A stretch of 64,000 bases of DNA from Tieghemostelium lacteum (taxonomy: Eukaryota; Evosea; Eumycetozoa; Dictyosteliales; Raperosteliaceae): positions 1,054,001-1,118,000 of the forward strand of contig LODT01000001.1 of NCBI GenBank assembly GCA_001606155.1. The letters are read 5' to 3'. The notes under the pieces were generated by a model. That model made no database searches. It had not been told where the DNA came from and saw only the letters and a list, made by a program, of their open reading frames with translations. Made by a program: the position numbers and the translations under genes. Shown piece by piece: positions 44,948 to 55,910 of this stretch (its first letter is position 1; each line of letters opens with the position of its first letter).

Positions 44948-47900
44948 ATGATGTTTGTGTTGCCTGATGTCAGGCAAAAAGATACAGGAATCAAAGGGTA
45001 TTTGAAATTGATTGATTTAAGATTTACAAGGGTTCAAGAGGAAAAACATTTTCAATCCTACTATTTCTACACTGTTATGAAACACATTCGAGCACTTTGT
45101 CTATTTCTAACTGTGGTTCTATTGATTGGAACCATTGTAGATTATCTAGCACCTCTCGATTTGCAACCATTGGCCTACTTTGACAAAGACAATGTACATA
45201 AACAAATCTATGTCGAAGCTGACGAAGAAATTAGAAATGAATTCATTATCCGTATGATCATGATTGGAATTCTTTTAGCTTATATTCCATTTACTTTTAC
45301 CAAAATTTTCAAAAGATTTTGGAAACTGTATACTTCTGTAATATCTACAATTGGTATTTATCAATTCTACTATAGCAATACCTATATACTCTTTCATTGG
45401 AGTATATATATATCAATATACATGTTTTTTAACATTTTTTCACATTATACATATTATTTAGCAACAATAATTACTTTAATATTTGTACATGATTTTAGAA
45501 CTGTACCCGAAAGAATGATTGTTTTATTAGTGGCAGTTTCAATATCATCTGGTTTAGTGTGTATATTTATCTTATACCAAAATGGAAAAACAAAAAAACT
45601 TTTTCAATTTGGTTTGTGGAGGATTTTAAAATAGAATTTGATTTACTAACCTTAAAATTTATTATCTTAATAGACATTAATACCAGCAATCATATCAAGT
45701 TTAACCTTATTTATTTTTTATATATTTTATTTTTATTTTTATATCGAAGTTGTTGGAAAACCATTTTTTGTAGTTTCAGTTTTGGTATTGGTTTCCGGTG
45801 TGTTTTTGATATTTATCACCAGAAAAAGAGAGATTCTCATCAGACACAAATATAGAAATCTAGAGAGTCTAAAACTACAATCTATGAGATCAGAAAAAAT
45901 TATAAATCAAATGTTACCAGCAGTTGTTGTAGATCGTGTTAGAAAAGAAACAAAAGAAAAATCACTAGTACAAATCATTGATGATAATGAAAGAGAATTA
46001 TCTGATAATGTTACAAATATTAACAATAATAGTTCAAATAATAATAATAACAATAATAATAAGGAAATAACACCTACAACAGTATCATTAGCTAATTCAC
46101 AATCCAAAACCACAGTAGATTCCAATAATAATAATTCATTATCTGAAAATAATGAATTAATTGTTGATTCTTATAATAGAGTAACAGTGCTATTTTGTGA
46201 AATTGTAAATTTTAATGCCCTAATTGATAAAATGACACCAGTGAGTGTAATGACACTACTCAATGAAGTTTATAATTCATTTGATCGTCTGACGGATGTG
46301 TATGGTGTAACAAAAGTTGAACATATTGGTAACGTTTATATGGTTGCTGGAGGGTGTCCTGTAGAATGTCAAGATCATGCTCAAAGAGTTGCTCATATGA
46401 GTTTGGGTATGTTGTCTGTTATTAGAAGATACGGTATCGTTCAGGTGAGAATTGGTATACATACTGGTGATGTAGTGGGAGGTATTATAGGAAAGAAGAA
46501 GCTGAGTTGGCACTTGTTTGGTGACAGTATAAACACAGCAAGTCGTATGTCCTCTCATAGTACAGTTGGAAAAATACAAGTTTCTCAACCGGTACATCAA
46601 CTCCTCAAACCCTATTTCCTCTTTGAAGATCGTGGTAAAATTCAAGTGAAAGGTAAAGGTCTGATGAGAACTTTCTTTTTGATAAAAACTAAGAATCTCG
46701 ATAAACGTTATACCTCTATCTTCTCTTCATTGCATAGAGAGAAACCTTATATACCTCCTGTTGACATCTCAGAGGTTTCCTATGACAAACCTGATGATCA
46801 ACCACCAACACCTCATGGTCAACCACCCACTCCTTCGTCTGCCAATACCTCAATTTCACATTCACCAACTGCTTCAAACCTAGGATCACTTACACACAGA
46901 AACAGCACTGAATTCCTGAAGCGTGAGAGAAAAGGAAGTATTTTCGCATCAGTAGTTCCTCCAAAAGTTTTAAATTTCCTTCATGGTGGAAGTGGCAATA
47001 ACAATAACACAAGTACCGAAATGACAAGTATTGACTCACCTAGAAACAAAGATCCAGAACAAGGTGGTAGTAGTGGTGCTCCTAAAAAGACTGCAAGATT
47101 TGCTAATACTCCATCATCTTCGATATCTAAGGGTCAGAGTCTATCAAATCTTGGTGCACTATCTCAACTTGCAGAGGAAGAAGAACAAGAGATTGAGGCC
47201 CAGAATAACCTGTCAGCTGTCAGTGGTCAACTTACAATGCATAATACCAGTTCTGGAAACTTGGAGGCTACAGCTGATCTTGGAAAAGGTGTATCCGGTG
47301 GAAATATCATTCAATCGAATAACACTCAATTATCACAACTAGAGAACAAAGTAAAAGAACATTACACACTTAGAAAACTACCATTCCTTAGATTCCTCTC
47401 AGATGGTGATGTAGTTGAAAGACAGTTTAAAAAGGATTTTGTAGTTCAAGGATTCAAGAGAATAATTACTGCAATGCTATTTGTAACCTTTTTATTGGCA
47501 ATGGGCGTCATTAGTGACTATATCTATTTGAAAAAGTCATCTTTTACAGCTATTATCGAGAACTCTACAGTAATGGTTTTGGACAGTTCAGGTAACTTTG
47601 TGCCATTGGAAGACAGTTCAGTCGACTTGGGTAGTATAGAACTAGAAGGTACCGATGAAAATGAAATATTTGATGTGGTTTGTGGTGTCAGATTTGCGGT
47701 GGTCTTCGCAGGTCTCATTATGATCTATTACATCTCTAAACTCAAAGAATATGCACTTAAAAAATATATAGAGTTCATAGCAGCTGCCTACTTTGTTTTT
47801 ATATGTGCAGTTATGATTGTTCTCTCTAGTATCCCACCACTGAATTCTATACCCATTGACTCAATTCTCTGTGGTGTTATCATGATGATTATCACAGTTA

Positions 47901-49303
47901 ACTATAATTTCTCAGGTATAAGATTCTGGTTAGCTAATCTCGTTGCTCTTACTTGTATTGTGTTCTTTGAAGTCACTATATCCTGGAAACAGCCAAGTGA
48001 ATCTGAACTCTACCTCTCACATAACTATTACCTAATGATCACAGTTGCCATTAACATTCTAACATGTTATAGCGAGGAAGTTATAACCCGTCAGAACTGG
48101 GTTCATAGAAAACTAACTGAAAAGGAACAAAGAGAAACGGAGAAACTTGTACGTGAAATTTTACCTGGAAATATAATTGATCAAATGAAGGGACAAGATC
48201 CAAATAAACCAAAACCTGTGGATACAACTGGCACTAAACCTTCAGAAAGTGCTTCTAGCAGTAGTAATTCAACTCCTCAGTCACCTGTCAACCCAGGTAC
48301 TGCTTCAAGTCCATCTGTAAATACACAAGATTCCGAATCGACACCTCCTTCATCTCCAACTTCTACATCACTAATTTCATCAAGACAATTGATTGCAGAT
48401 GTATTTGATAATGTAACTATATTCCTCTCGGATATCGTAGGTTTCACAGAGATGGCTGCTAAATTGTCACCTAGACAATTAGTTGAGACACTTAACCAGA
48501 TCTACTCGACTTTTGATGCCATTGCACAGGAGAATGGAGTATTGAAGGTTGCAACTATTGGTGATGCCTATTTGTGTGTTTGTGGATGTCCAGAGAGATT
48601 CCCAGACCATGCTGAACGTATTGCAAAGATGGCAACTACAATGCTAGAGAGTATAAAGTCTATCAGAACACCAGATAACTCACCTATTCGTATGAGAATT
48701 GGTATTCATTCTGGACCTGTTATTGCAGGTGTTGTAGGTATTAAGATGATTCATTATCAGCTATGGGGAGACTCTTGCACAATTGCTCAGCAAATGGAGT
48801 CTGGTGGAAAACCAGACCATATCCATGTCAGTGAGTCCACTTACAATCTACTGAAACATAAATACATTTTTGAAGAGCGTCCAGAAGGTACTATTAAAAA
48901 GAGAAATTTTAAAACCTACTTCCTCACTCGTGAAAGAGTCAGCACTGATCCACCTCCACCTCAAAATACCAATTACAGACCCAGAGCCATAAGCATAATC
49001 AAAAAAGATCTCATACAAATCAACCCCAGTGCATCCTCCAATAGTTCTCAAAACAGTCAGAATTTCGATGAAATTGATACCAATCTCAATACAAGTTCTG
49101 AAAGTGAAAGAGAGGAAATAGAAGAGGAAAACAGTTATTCTACTGATGATGAAAACGATGATAGTAATAATAACAACAACAACAACAGTATTGTTGATCA
49201 TCAAATAATAATTTCAAAAAACAAATCTGAAATTGATAATATAGTTATTGGCTCTTTGAGTCCTATTAAAGAAAAGCCAGAAGAAAATGTAGATAACTGT
49301 TAA
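44948..49303 (+). CDS. gca: Twelve-TM guanylyl cyclase, GCA-like
   Basis: Exons 44948-45556 and 45674-49303 join in phase 0 (intron GTGTGT to TTAATAG) giving 1412 residues. Layout: six spans (about 55-270), first cyclase domain C1 (about 366-545), Ser/Pro-rich linker, six more spans (about 792-1006), second domain C2 (about 1110-1300) and an acidic tail. C1 has the guanine-type Glu (TKVEHIG) and transition-state Asn/Arg (GDSINTASRM), but its metal sites read FCEIVNF and IGNVY. C2 keeps both metal Asp (FLSDIVGF, IGDAYL) and has TIAQQM in place of Asn/Arg. The roles of the two domains are thus swapped relative to mammalian adenylyl cyclases, as described for D. discoideum GCA. It makes cGMP, used in chemotaxis. 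Confidence 0.88.
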
Positions 49304-49481
49304 ATTTAACAATAATAAAATCTTAATTATTTATAACACTTGTTATGTTATTTAATTCTTTATTTATTTATTGAAACTATCCATGTCAAATTTATCTAAA
49401 AATGTTATTGCCAGTTATTTTTACAATTTTTTAAATGTTTTTTTTTACGAAAATGTTTTTTAATATTTACACCTTATAATC

Positions 49482-51785
49482 ATGGGTTTATTTGATGGTA
49501 TTAATGATGAACCAAAACCCATAAACTCAAGATCTAAAAAATCTGTTCCCAAAAATAGTAATCCATTAGTTTTTGTTCCATTTTCAAGTATTGTTAATAA
49601 CATTACATTTGATACCAGTGTTAATAACAACAATAACAATATCAATAACAATAACAATAACAATATCAATAACAATAACAATAACAATAACAATAACAAT
49701 AACAATAACAATAGCAATAACAATAACAATAACAATTTCATTAATATCCAAAGAAATGGTAATAGTAATAGAAGAAAAATTTTTCCAACTGGAAGGTCAG
49801 CTATTTTAGCAACTGAAATCAAGTCATTGTTAATTACAACAAATGATATAACGACTGGATGTCTATATTGTGGTGATAAAGATGTAAATCAAAAAAACTA
49901 TAAGCAACATGAAAAAGATTGTGTTGAACTTAAAAAGATTGATAGTGATCATGATGCAAAAAAGACTGTAGTTATAGCACAGTCAGATGATGTTTTAGAG
50001 GGTCAGAATCAATATTTTATCCTATCGGATCATATTCTATCTATGATTTTAAGTGCACTGATTGATTTTCATTTTGATAGAGTTAATATCTTTAAAATGC
50101 TAGTAGAGAAAATTTCAATGGTTTGTCGTCGTTGGAAAGTCATTCTGTTGCCTAAAATACTGAAAAATAAGGTATTTACAATCAATAGTCCAGATGATAT
50201 GAATGTTTATCACACCTTGTCAAAGTACTCTATGAGATTAGATTTGGCAGTGTCTAGATGGAATAGGAACCCATGCCTCTACAATTTATATGTAGATTCA
50301 ATGACTATTGGCTATGAGTTAATAAGTACTCTTCTGATAGAGGATGGTCAACCTATAGAATACCCATGTTTGAAAACACTTAAAGTAGAGAGACCTAATA
50401 AACTTGTTAATTTTATATCTATTTGTAGATTAGCTAGATTCCCAGTTCTACAACATTTGGGACTAATATTCCAACAAGATAAAGAAGATATGAAAAAAAA
50501 CAGGGATAGTGATTTTATGGTATTGGATTTTGAAGAGATTCTTAAAGAGTTCGAAAATACCTTGCTTTCTGTACATATTGAATTGCCATCACCTTACAAT
50601 CCAGTTAATATCACTAGTGGTTTACATCTACTCTCTGTTGTGAAATTGGTTAATTTGCATGTTTTCGTGAAACAAATTGTGGAGTTGCTCACTACCTCCT
50701 ATTGCAATATAACGGATTTGTCGTTAATCAATTTAGGATTTTGTATGGAAAAACATGGAGATTCCAGAGTGGAGAACGATATATTAGTAACGAAACAAAT
50801 CACAAAGGTGTATAAGGCAGCTCAGATAAACACATTTTTAAAGAAATTTAGATTACTTCATCAACAAATTGTTACAATGGAAACAATAGTTGAGCTTATA
50901 AATAATAATTCGAATTTAGTGTCACTGGAAATTGATGCTAATGTCTGCCTACCGTTTAACTGGAAGCATTCTATTACCAATTCTACATTGGAGCTATTGC
51001 AACTCAAGATTAATAGAGTTCAAAAATCAATGGTTTTTGAAATGTGGAATTGTGTATCCAATATCACTTCTATAGATGTAAACAGAATAGAGATATTTAG
51101 TGACCAAGAAAATTCAAATGACAATGATAATGATACATTTTTATATCTACTCTACAACAGTATATTACACTATCATTTGGATTCACTCCATCACCTGGAC
51201 CTATTTATTCGTAAAAATGATGAAATCGCATGTATTGTAAATGAAATCATCACTCTAAACAGAAAGAATTTAACCAGTATAATCATAACAGTAACAGAGG
51301 ATCACTATAAGTCAAACAGTGAGAAAACAATTTTGACATCTTTATTCACTTCCATTGGAAAGAATAACCATCTGAGAGATTTTCAACTTCTTGGTACCAT
51401 AGTATCCAGTTCTATTGTGGAACAATTTCTGGATTCATCACATCCATCCATTAAAAACATTACATTTGACTATATTTCCAACTGTTTACTTCCACGGCTA
51501 TCACAATCTCTTAGAAATAATAGAACTATTCAAAGATTTAAGGCAAACTATATCACATTGGAGTTTGAAACTAGACCATCAATTCGTGAATTTGCACAAA
51601 TTTTCAAATTTAATCACATTCTAGAGAGATTTGAAATACCAGATCTTTTCATGTTTCCAACACCTCGACTCGAGTTAGGTCTTTTGCAAGCATTGGAAAC
51701 CAATGATACCATTAATACTTTAATAGTAACCAGAGACCCAAACTTTTTATCCGAGTTTAGTAAAAATAAACTTATTAAATTTTAA
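49482..51785 (+). CDS. Zinc-finger and F-box/LRR-like protein, tandem copy 1
   Basis: A single exon of 767 residues. The N-terminus (MGLFDGINDEPKP) is followed by an Asn-rich tract and a compact C2HC finger, CLYCGDKDVNQKNYKQHEKD then C. An F-box-like helix block follows (LSDHILSMILSALIDFHFD, KISMVCRRWKVILLPKIL), then leucine-rich repeats (NITDLSLINLGF, LRDFQLLGTIVSSSIVEQFL, NTLIVTRD). This is a known dictyostelid arrangement, presumably SCF substrate adaptors (inference). It is about 40-50 percent identical by eye to the next gene, which lies 102 nt downstream on the same strand, so the two arose by tandem duplication. Confidence 0.75.
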   Translation: MGLFDGINDEPKPINSRSKKSVPKNSNPLVFVPFSSIVNNITFDTSVNNNNNNINNNNNNNINNNNNNNNNNNNNNNSNNNNNNNFINIQRNGNSNRRKIFPTGRSAILATEIKSLLITTNDITTGCLYCGDKDVNQKNYKQHEKDCVELKKIDSDHDAKKTVVIAQSDDVLEGQNQYFILSDHILSMILSALIDFHFDRVNIFKMLVEKISMVCRRWKVILLPKILKNKVFTINSPDDMNVYHTLSKYSMRLDLAVSRWNRNPCLYNLYVDSMTIGYELISTLLIEDGQPIEYPCLKTLKVERPNKLVNFISICRLARFPVLQHLGLIFQQDKEDMKKNRDSDFMVLDFEEILKEFENTLLSVHIELPSPYNPVNITSGLHLLSVVKLVNLHVFVKQIVELLTTSYCNITDLSLINLGFCMEKHGDSRVENDILVTKQITKVYKAAQINTFLKKFRLLHQQIVTMETIVELINNNSNLVSLEIDANVCLPFNWKHSITNSTLELLQLKINRVQKSMVFEMWNCVSNITSIDVNRIEIFSDQENSNDNDNDTFLYLLYNSILHYHLDSLHHLDLFIRKNDEIACIVNEIITLNRKNLTSIIITVTEDHYKSNSEKTILTSLFTSIGKNNHLRDFQLLGTIVSSSIVEQFLDSSHPSIKNITFDYISNCLLPRLSQSLRNNRTIQRFKANYITLEFETRPSIREFAQIFKFNHILERFEIPDLFMFPTPRLELGLLQALETNDTINTLIVTRDPNFLSEFSKNKLIKF
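49625..49734 (+). repeat. AAC/AAT trinucleotide tract encoding polyasparagine
   Basis: Alternating AAC and AAT codons with rare ATC or AGC interruptions encode an Asn-rich stretch in the N-terminal region of the zinc-finger protein. The tandem paralogue lacks it, so the tract was gained or lost after duplication. Confidence 0.9.
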
Positions 51786-51887
51786 TTCAATATTTAGATA
51801 CAAAACAAAATGTCAGATATTCAAAGAACACCATGTCTGACATTTCCAACTTTATCTTTTTTAAAAAATTTTTTTTTAAACAGAAGA

Positions 51888-54194
51888 ATGGGTTTGTTTG
51901 ACGATGATAAATCAAACAGTGGCAGTAAATCTATTAAAAATAAAAAGAAAATAGAAAGTAAACCAAAGTTAAACACATCACCATTTAGTAACTCTCCTTT
52001 GTTTAAACAAACGTTAAGCAGTGATAGTTCACCTTCACTTGGTGGTTTAGCATTCTTTAATCTCAGTCCTTCAAAGCCAGTTACAAATGAAATCACAGAA
52101 ACTAGTAATACCAGCAATGAAACATTTAGTAATCAATTTAAACTTGGAAATGTAAATGAGAGTCTTATAAGTACACTTTTGGCACCTATTGATGCAAGTT
52201 GTATCTATTGTGATAACCCAAATGTAAACAAAAAAAACTACAAGGAGCATAAAAAAGAATGTAACGCACTGATGTTGGAGTCTTTGGATATTTATACCGG
52301 TTTTGTACTTCCCGATCGTGTAATTTCATTCATTTTGGAGAGGTTAATTAGATTTGCACTGGAAAATCACAGCTACATCCTTTTGAAACTATCTATTGGA
52401 ATAATTACCAGAGTTTGTCATAAATGGAGAAACAAGATATTACCAAATATATTTGCAAAACAAGTATTTCTAGTGTCTACTGCTCAAAATATGCATGAAT
52501 ACCAGCAATTGCATAGAGCCAATCATTTTCTAGGTGTTGATTTCAGATATTTTCATGAAGGTATACCATTTCAAGAGCATATAGTATCATTATCCGCCTC
52601 AATGAATGCACTCATTAATACTATAGATAAAATGAAACAAGCTTATAGGGCACTAGAAAATCCCTTAGATAAACTACTCGAATCGGTACCTATTTTAACT
52701 CGTGAACTTATCGACCTAGCTATTGAAAAAGAGAGAAAATCAATAACTCCTATAGAATATCTCAGACTGGAATCTCTAGAAATTTTGAATTTCCACAGTT
52801 TGTATCACTATAATGAAATTATGCATTATTTGAAATTACCAAATCTAAAGAATTTGGAATTTAAGATTGAAGCGACTGAATACAGTTATAATACTTTAGA
52901 CATTCACCAGATTACATCTGTCTATGATGCACTGAATTCTTTCTCCCTAAACATTGACCCATTAGTATCGATGAAGTTCAATCTCACCAATATCACTGAT
53001 GGACTGAAACTACTTCAAAGGGTGTCACTGGAGGGCATTCATGTGTATGTGAAGGAAATTGTCGAGTTAATAACAGTTAATTACAGTAACATTGTTGATT
53101 TGTCTTTACTCAGCATAATATTCCTTCAAAGTAGGCGTTATCCTAGATGTGTAAAATCCAATGCAACAAGTAAACAAATCACCAAAGTCTTTAAATCACT
53201 TCATAATCACCCTACACTGAGAAAACTGATAATCTATCATTCACAACCAATGGAAATGGAAACTATAGTTGGACTACTAAACAACTGCCCTAAAATGAAA
53301 TCAATAGATCTTAATGTCAATATATCTGTTCAATCCTATGACCATGTAATCACCAATTCCACTTTGGAGAAGCTTGACTTTAAAATCAATGGAATATTGC
53401 AACCAATGATTTTTGAAATGTGGAAGACGCATTCCCACATTACCTCTCTGAATGTCACCTGTCAGGAAGTATTCTTATATGCCAATGTAAGAAATAGCAA
53501 TGAACCTGTAAAAGACTTAGATAAACAACATATGTACTCCCTGTATCAAAGTATATTTTATTTTCACCTCAGCCATCTTCAGCATTTAGGAATATTCATT
53601 TTCAAGAGATCAGATGAGATCAGCTCGATTGTGAATGAGATTATATCCTTCAATTGCCAAAATCTAACAAGTCTTACAGTTTCAATCAGTAATGATGATT
53701 TTTACTCCAAATCTATAAGTATGCGTGACTACATTTCCGAAATATTTAGATCCATTGCAAGGAACCACCATCTCACTGATTTCCAACTACTTGGAAATAT
53801 TTTACCTAGTACATTGGTTGAAGAATTTTTGGATTCTTCACATCCATCCATTAAAAATGTTACATTTGACTATATTACCAAATGTAATCTTTTAAACCTA
53901 TCAAAATCTCTCCAAAAAAATAGAACCATCCAAAGATTCAAAATCAATTGTATCACACTAGAAAACGTACCAACTGTTTCTGATTACTCAGAATTTGCTC
54001 AAATTTTCAGATACAATCACATTCTCGAGCGATTTGAAATACCCAATCTGATACTCTGCAAACCACCACCTCAATTTGATCTTTCTCTCTTACAATCACT
54101 AGAGAGCAACCACTCTATTAACACTTTAGTCATCTCAAGTAATCTGGTTTACCATCTATCTAATTTAACTAAACATAAATTCATTAAATTTTAA
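51888..54194 (+). CDS. Zinc-finger and F-box/LRR-like protein, tandem copy 2
   Basis: 768 residues when started at ATG 51888 (MGLFDDDKSNSGSK), which aligns with the start of copy 1. An in-frame ATG at 51810 would add 26 residues (MSDIQRTPCLTFPTLSFLK), but that part spans a T/A-rich stretch ending TTTAAACAG and is more like 5' UTR. Domains are as in copy 1: C2HC finger CIYCDNPNVNKKNYKEHKKE then C near residue 105, F-box-like block (LPDRVISFILERLIRFALE, CHKWRNKILPNIF) and leucine-rich repeats (NLTSLTVSISNDDF, LTDFQLLGNILPSTLVEEFL). The function is not known; a substrate adaptor role is inferred from layout. Confidence 0.75.
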   Translation: MGLFDDDKSNSGSKSIKNKKKIESKPKLNTSPFSNSPLFKQTLSSDSSPSLGGLAFFNLSPSKPVTNEITETSNTSNETFSNQFKLGNVNESLISTLLAPIDASCIYCDNPNVNKKNYKEHKKECNALMLESLDIYTGFVLPDRVISFILERLIRFALENHSYILLKLSIGIITRVCHKWRNKILPNIFAKQVFLVSTAQNMHEYQQLHRANHFLGVDFRYFHEGIPFQEHIVSLSASMNALINTIDKMKQAYRALENPLDKLLESVPILTRELIDLAIEKERKSITPIEYLRLESLEILNFHSLYHYNEIMHYLKLPNLKNLEFKIEATEYSYNTLDIHQITSVYDALNSFSLNIDPLVSMKFNLTNITDGLKLLQRVSLEGIHVYVKEIVELITVNYSNIVDLSLLSIIFLQSRRYPRCVKSNATSKQITKVFKSLHNHPTLRKLIIYHSQPMEMETIVGLLNNCPKMKSIDLNVNISVQSYDHVITNSTLEKLDFKINGILQPMIFEMWKTHSHITSLNVTCQEVFLYANVRNSNEPVKDLDKQHMYSLYQSIFYFHLSHLQHLGIFIFKRSDEISSIVNEIISFNCQNLTSLTVSISNDDFYSKSISMRDYISEIFRSIARNHHLTDFQLLGNILPSTLVEEFLDSSHPSIKNVTFDYITKCNLLNLSKSLQKNRTIQRFKINCITLENVPTVSDYSEFAQIFRYNHILERFEIPNLILCKPPPQFDLSLLQSLESNHSINTLVISSNLVYHLSNLTKHKFIKF

Positions 54195-54351
54195 TATAAT
54201 AAATCAAAAAAAAACACAATTGTGATATTTAAATAAAAAAGGGTACTGGGCTTTTTATTAGGGTTGTTTTTGTTTCTATACTTGAAAAAAACCTTAAAAA
54301 AATTACAAATACTTCTTCTAATATTATATTTAGAGTCCAATAATATTAAAT

Positions 54352-54884
54352 TTAAGCTACGGTTGGGACATTTTGAGTATTGTAACCCTTCTTTTTACCA
54401 AAACCAGCAACAACATTTACATATCTACGGTTGAACAACATTCTCTTTTTGGCACGACCAACCTTTGGCTTTCTTTTTTCTTTCTTTTCTACTTTTGGAG
54501 TAGCGTTTCTGACTTTACCAGCACGATTCAAACCACCATGTACCTTACCTATTATTTTTCATTTTACAATTTATAATATTAGATAAATGATGGTTTAACA
54601 AAATTTTAAAAAATTTCCTCCTCAATAATTATATCATTTTCAATATTATATTTGGGTTTTTGATTATTATTATTATTATTATTATTATCCAATTATTATT
54701 AATTCGTTGTTTCATATAGATTGGTTATTTTTGGTTCATGTTGAATTCTTTGATATTTTCAATAATTATTTTGATTAAATGTCTATAATTGATTTAACTG
54801 AATAAAATGTATCTGCAACTGTATTGGTCCAATAAATTGAAATGATATAAAATTGAGAATTTAAGAGAATTGATAAATACCCAT
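54352..54884 (-). CDS. rps30: Ribosomal protein eS30
   Basis: The coding region is a four-base first exon (ATGG, 54881-54884), a 332-nt intron, and exon 54352-54548; it predicts 66 residues. The sequence [19 protein letters not shown], then [16 protein letters not shown] and FGKKKG is the standard eS30 sequence (human: KVHGSLARAGKVRGQTPK, NRRFVNVVPTFGKKKG). In animals eS30 is made as a fusion with a ubiquitin-like FUBI domain; here the start codon lies directly before the eS30 part, so there is no fusion. It is a component of the small ribosomal subunit. The long intron right after ATGG probably contains regulatory sequence, common in ribosomal protein genes. Confidence 0.95.
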
Positions 54885-55179
54885 TGTGTATGTTTCTTTA
54901 GTTTTAGATGAGAGGAAGAGAAAAAAAAAAAAATTTTTTTTTTGTGAGAAGAAACCGAAAAAATTTTACGCAACTCGACTAAATTTTTTATCAAATTTTT
55001 ACACAAATCTATGAATTTCACAAGAATTAAATCAAATATTTGCGAAACTTTTATTAATATCAAATGACCAATTAAGAATTATAAATAAATTAAAAATATT
55101 TTGTGTATATAAATTTAAATTTTTTAAGATTTTTTTTATATTAATATTAAATTGAAAAGAGTAAAATCACAACTTGTGA
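54885..55179. promoter_or_regulatory. Divergent upstream region of rps30 and REXO2 genes
   Basis: This 295-nt spacer is A/T-rich with A and T runs at 54921-54942. It must contain both start regions. No motif is recognised with confidence. Confidence 0.4.
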
Positions 55180-55818
55180 ATGCTAAAATTCATATTTGGA
55201 AATTATAGAACAACTTCAATATTTAGAAATTATAGACATTATTGTACAAATAATAATAAAATATTAGATATGAGCGATAATAGAGCACACAGATTAGTTT
55301 GGGTAGATCTTGAAATGACAGGTTTGGATTTAAATAAAGATGTTATAATGGAGATGGCTGTCATTGTGACTGATGAGAATTTAAATGTTATTGAAAGTGG
55401 ACCTAATTTAGTTGTAAAAGTAGACGAAGATAAATTACAATCCATGAATAAATGGTGTACTGAGCATCATGGCCAGTCAGGTCTTACACAGCGATGTAGG
55501 GATTCTAAAATCACAACACAAGAAGCAGAAAAGATTATGGTTGAATTTATTCAAAAGCACACAGATAAAGGATTAGCACCACTGTGTGGTAATTCTGTGC
55601 ATGAAGATAAAAAGTTTTTGAATAAAGAAATGCCACTGTTTTCGGATTGGTTGCATTATCGTATTGTAGATGTTTCCACTATAAAAGAACTTTCAAGACG
55701 TTGGTACCCAAATGAACTCAAAAAAGCACCCAAAAAACAAATGCTTCACAGAGCACTTGATGATATTATAGAATCTATAGAAGAGTTGAAATATTACAGA
55801 ACTAATGTTTTCAAATAA
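55180..55818 (+). CDS. Oligoribonuclease (REXO2)
   Basis: A single exon of 212 residues. DEDDh exonuclease residues are in place: Asp43 and Glu45 in WVDLEMTGLD, Asp143 in GNSVHEDKKF, His190 and Asp194 in HRALDDI. REXO2 degrades 2-5 nt RNA remnants in mitochondria and cytosol. The first 30 residues (MLKFIFGNYRTTSIFRNYRH and on) are basic and aromatic with no acidic residue before Asp30, a mitochondrial presequence. A second in-frame ATG at Met31 (MSDNRAHRLVWVD) matches the start of bacterial and cytosolic forms, so two products from alternate starts are likely. Confidence 0.95.
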   Translation: MLKFIFGNYRTTSIFRNYRHYCTNNNKILDMSDNRAHRLVWVDLEMTGLDLNKDVIMEMAVIVTDENLNVIESGPNLVVKVDEDKLQSMNKWCTEHHGQSGLTQRCRDSKITTQEAEKIMVEFIQKHTDKGLAPLCGNSVHEDKKFLNKEMPLFSDWLHYRIVDVSTIKELSRRWYPNELKKAPKKQMLHRALDDIIESIEELKYYRTNVFK

Positions 55819-55910
55819 ATAGATAGATATCATGTACATATATATAAATCTCTTTTAGTTAAAAGAAGCAAACAAAGAAAAATCTTTATTTATTGAATAT
55901 ATCAAAAGAT

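Noticed and set aside
49573-49809. Plus-strand Ile/Thr repeat frame and its Leu-rich antisense counterpart
   Set aside because: Both are shifted-frame readings of the AAC/AAT tract encoding polyasparagine.
51810-51887. Upstream ATG extending zinc-finger copy 2 by 26 residues
   Set aside because: The paralogue starts at MGLFD, and the extra part crosses a T/A-rich non-coding-looking stretch.
54373-54576. Plus-strand open frame of 67 codons
   Set aside because: It is antisense to the eS30 coding exon; the minus strand gives a perfect ribosomal protein.
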